Below, one piece after another: positions 63,072 to 64,000 of a stretch of DNA of 64,000 nucleotides. Every line of letters begins with the position of its first letter. The first letter of the stretch is position 1. The DNA is taken from contig NZ_JAHUTN010000006.1 in NCBI RefSeq assembly GCF_019209935.1, positions 62,001-126,000 on the forward strand, written 5' to 3'. Position numbers and translations under genes: made by a program. This DNA comes from Corynebacterium sp. TAE3-ERU16 (GTDB lineage Bacteria; Actinomycetota; Actinomycetes; Mycobacteriales; Mycobacteriaceae). Below the pieces are notes generated by a model, which was not told where the DNA came from, did not search any database, and was given only the letters and a program-made list of their open reading frames with translations.

Positions 63072-63887
63072 TCAGGCCCGGGCGCGGCGCGCGAGCCAGA
63101 ACCCGCCCACCGTGACCGCTGCGATGCCGGCCGCGATGCCGGTCCCGATGCCCACGTCACGGGTGCTCGGCATCTGGAAGAGGGGCTCCGGGTTCTTGAA
63201 GCTGCGGATCTCCCAGCCGCGCTGCAACGCGATCTTCTTCAACGGCCTGTCCGGGTTGACCGCGACGGCGTTCCCCACCGACTCCAGCATCGGGACGTCC
63301 GTCACGGAATCGGAGTAGGCGAAGCTCCGGTCGAGATCGTATGAGTGCTCGCGGGCGAGTTCCTGGAGGGCCCGACGCTTCGCGTCGCCCTTGCAGTAGA
63401 AGAGGACCTCGCCGGTGAACTTGCCGTTCTTCGTGCCCAGCCGGGTGGTGACGATCTTCTGCACCCCCAGCTCGCGGGCGATGGGTTCGACGAGCTCCGC
63501 CGCGGAAGCGGAGATGATGATGACGTCGTGCCCGAGGGATCTGTGGTGCCCGATGAGTTCCCGGGCCTCTGCGTAGATGGCCGGGGTGACCACCGAGTGG
63601 AGGGTGTCCTCGACGATGGACCGCACCTGTTCGACGTCCCACCCGGCGACCATCGCCGCGAGATGGTCACGGGTGGAGTCCATCTGTTCGGAGGAGTGTC
63701 CGGCGACCATGTACGTGGACTGGGCCAGGGTCATCCTGAGGGCCTCCGCCGGGGTGATCAGGCCGTTGTTCATGAACTCGCGGCCGTAGGCGTAGGCGGA
63801 GGAGGTGGCGATGACCGTCTTGTCCAGATCGAAGAAGGCCGCCACCGGGGACTCGGCGGCGTTCGGGGTCGGACTCTGCTCAGGCAC
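63072..63887 (-). CDS. HAD-IB family phosphatase with membrane tail
   Basis: 271 aa, SerB-like. Motif I FFDLDKTVI (D20, D22), motif II SAS, a Lys in FYCKGDAKR and motif IV YSDSVTDVP. Unlike SerB it ends in a hydrophobic helix GIAAGIAAVTVGGFWL and ARRARA, so it is membrane-tethered. The substrate may be a phospholipid or serine phosphate. Leaderless GTG at 63887: TAGACT (minus, 63895-63900) 7 bp upstream. The last 113 bp of the window hold nothing recognisable. Confidence 0.85.
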   Translation of the reverse strand: MPEQSPTPNAAESPVAAFFDLDKTVIATSSAYAYGREFMNNGLITPAEALRMTLAQSTYMVAGHSSEQMDSTRDHLAAMVAGWDVEQVRSIVEDTLHSVVTPAIYAEARELIGHHRSLGHDVIIISASAAELVEPIARELGVQKIVTTRLGTKNGKFTGEVLFYCKGDAKRRALQELAREHSYDLDRSFAYSDSVTDVPMLESVGNAVAVNPDRPLKKIALQRGWEIRSFKNPEPLFQMPSTRDVGIGTGIAAGIAAVTVGGFWLARRARA

Positions 63888-64000
63888 GGGGACCAGTCTA
63901 GCTGCATCACGCGCTAAAGAACCACAGCTGGGATGTGACTGCTGGGGCTGGTGTGAATTGAGGGGGTAAATGTGACTCTCCTTCCGCGGCCCGGTACTGC

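Overview
The window is a 64 kb piece of a high-GC actinobacterial chromosome, almost certainly a Corynebacterium. Three things point there. The gene order tyrA / tRNA-Ser / MMPL / tgt, then aspT-dnaX-ybaB-recR-gatD-murT-leuA-lysC-asd-sigC-katA, and mrp genes, ponA, whcA, glxR and nth is the one known from corynebacteria. The right third also follows the mycobacterial block around crp, nth, marP and ephE. LysC (421 aa with an internal beta-subunit start) and GlxR (227 aa) have exactly the corynebacterial lengths. Many genes carry a TANNNT hexamer 6-8 bp before the start codon, the mark of leaderless transcription common in this group.

Layout. 1-8300: tyrA (cut by the window edge), the TadA tRNA-editing pair, a CsbD stress protein, tRNA-Ser(CGA), an MMPL transporter, and a queuosine group (tgt, yhhQ-type transporter, GluQ-RS). 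8400-11200: a small GTPase with two Roadblock/LC7 proteins, resembling a reduced conservon, and an M48 protease. 11300-21900: tRNA-Ser(GGA), SRP RNA, aspT, a SUFU-like gene, dnaX-ybaB-recR, the gatD/murT pair that amidates lipid II, a DEDDh-BRCT protein with lost catalytic residues and a TetR regulator. 21900-27980: leuA with a leucine leader peptide, a DMT permease and lysC-asd.

27980-35900 is an accessory island with lower GC in part: a sortase-assembled pilus operon of VWA tip adhesin, major pilin, class C sortase and minor pilin, placed between asd and sigC. 35990-45130: sigC, catalase, a DM13 lipoprotein-like protein and a six-gene Mrp Na+/H+ antiporter operon. 45370-53600: a YhgE/Pip-like membrane protein, tRNA-Pro, a metallophosphoesterase, yqeY, ponA, whcA, DUF4177, ridA and a metallo-beta-lactamase-fold hydrolase. 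53660-55480 holds a decayed leucine-rich-repeat surface protein with several frameshifts. 55730-63890: glxR, a 41-aa membrane peptide, nth, a TlpA-like thioredoxin, a CoA-type Nudix hydrolase, a MarP protease, an alpha/beta hydrolase lacking its nucleophile, a Holin-X protein, a conserved hypothetical protein and a HAD phosphatase.

How genes work together: lysC/asd feed the lysine, threonine and diaminopimelate pathways; murT/gatD and ponA build the wall; the pilins and sortase decorate it; whcA, sigC, katA and DM13 point to redox and respiratory stress; glxR is a global cAMP regulator. The most notable observations are the leaderless promoter pattern, loss of zinc ligands in Tgt and MurT, the dead exonuclease and hydrolase, the leu leader, the mosaic VWA tip pilin, and the conservon-like GTPase module.
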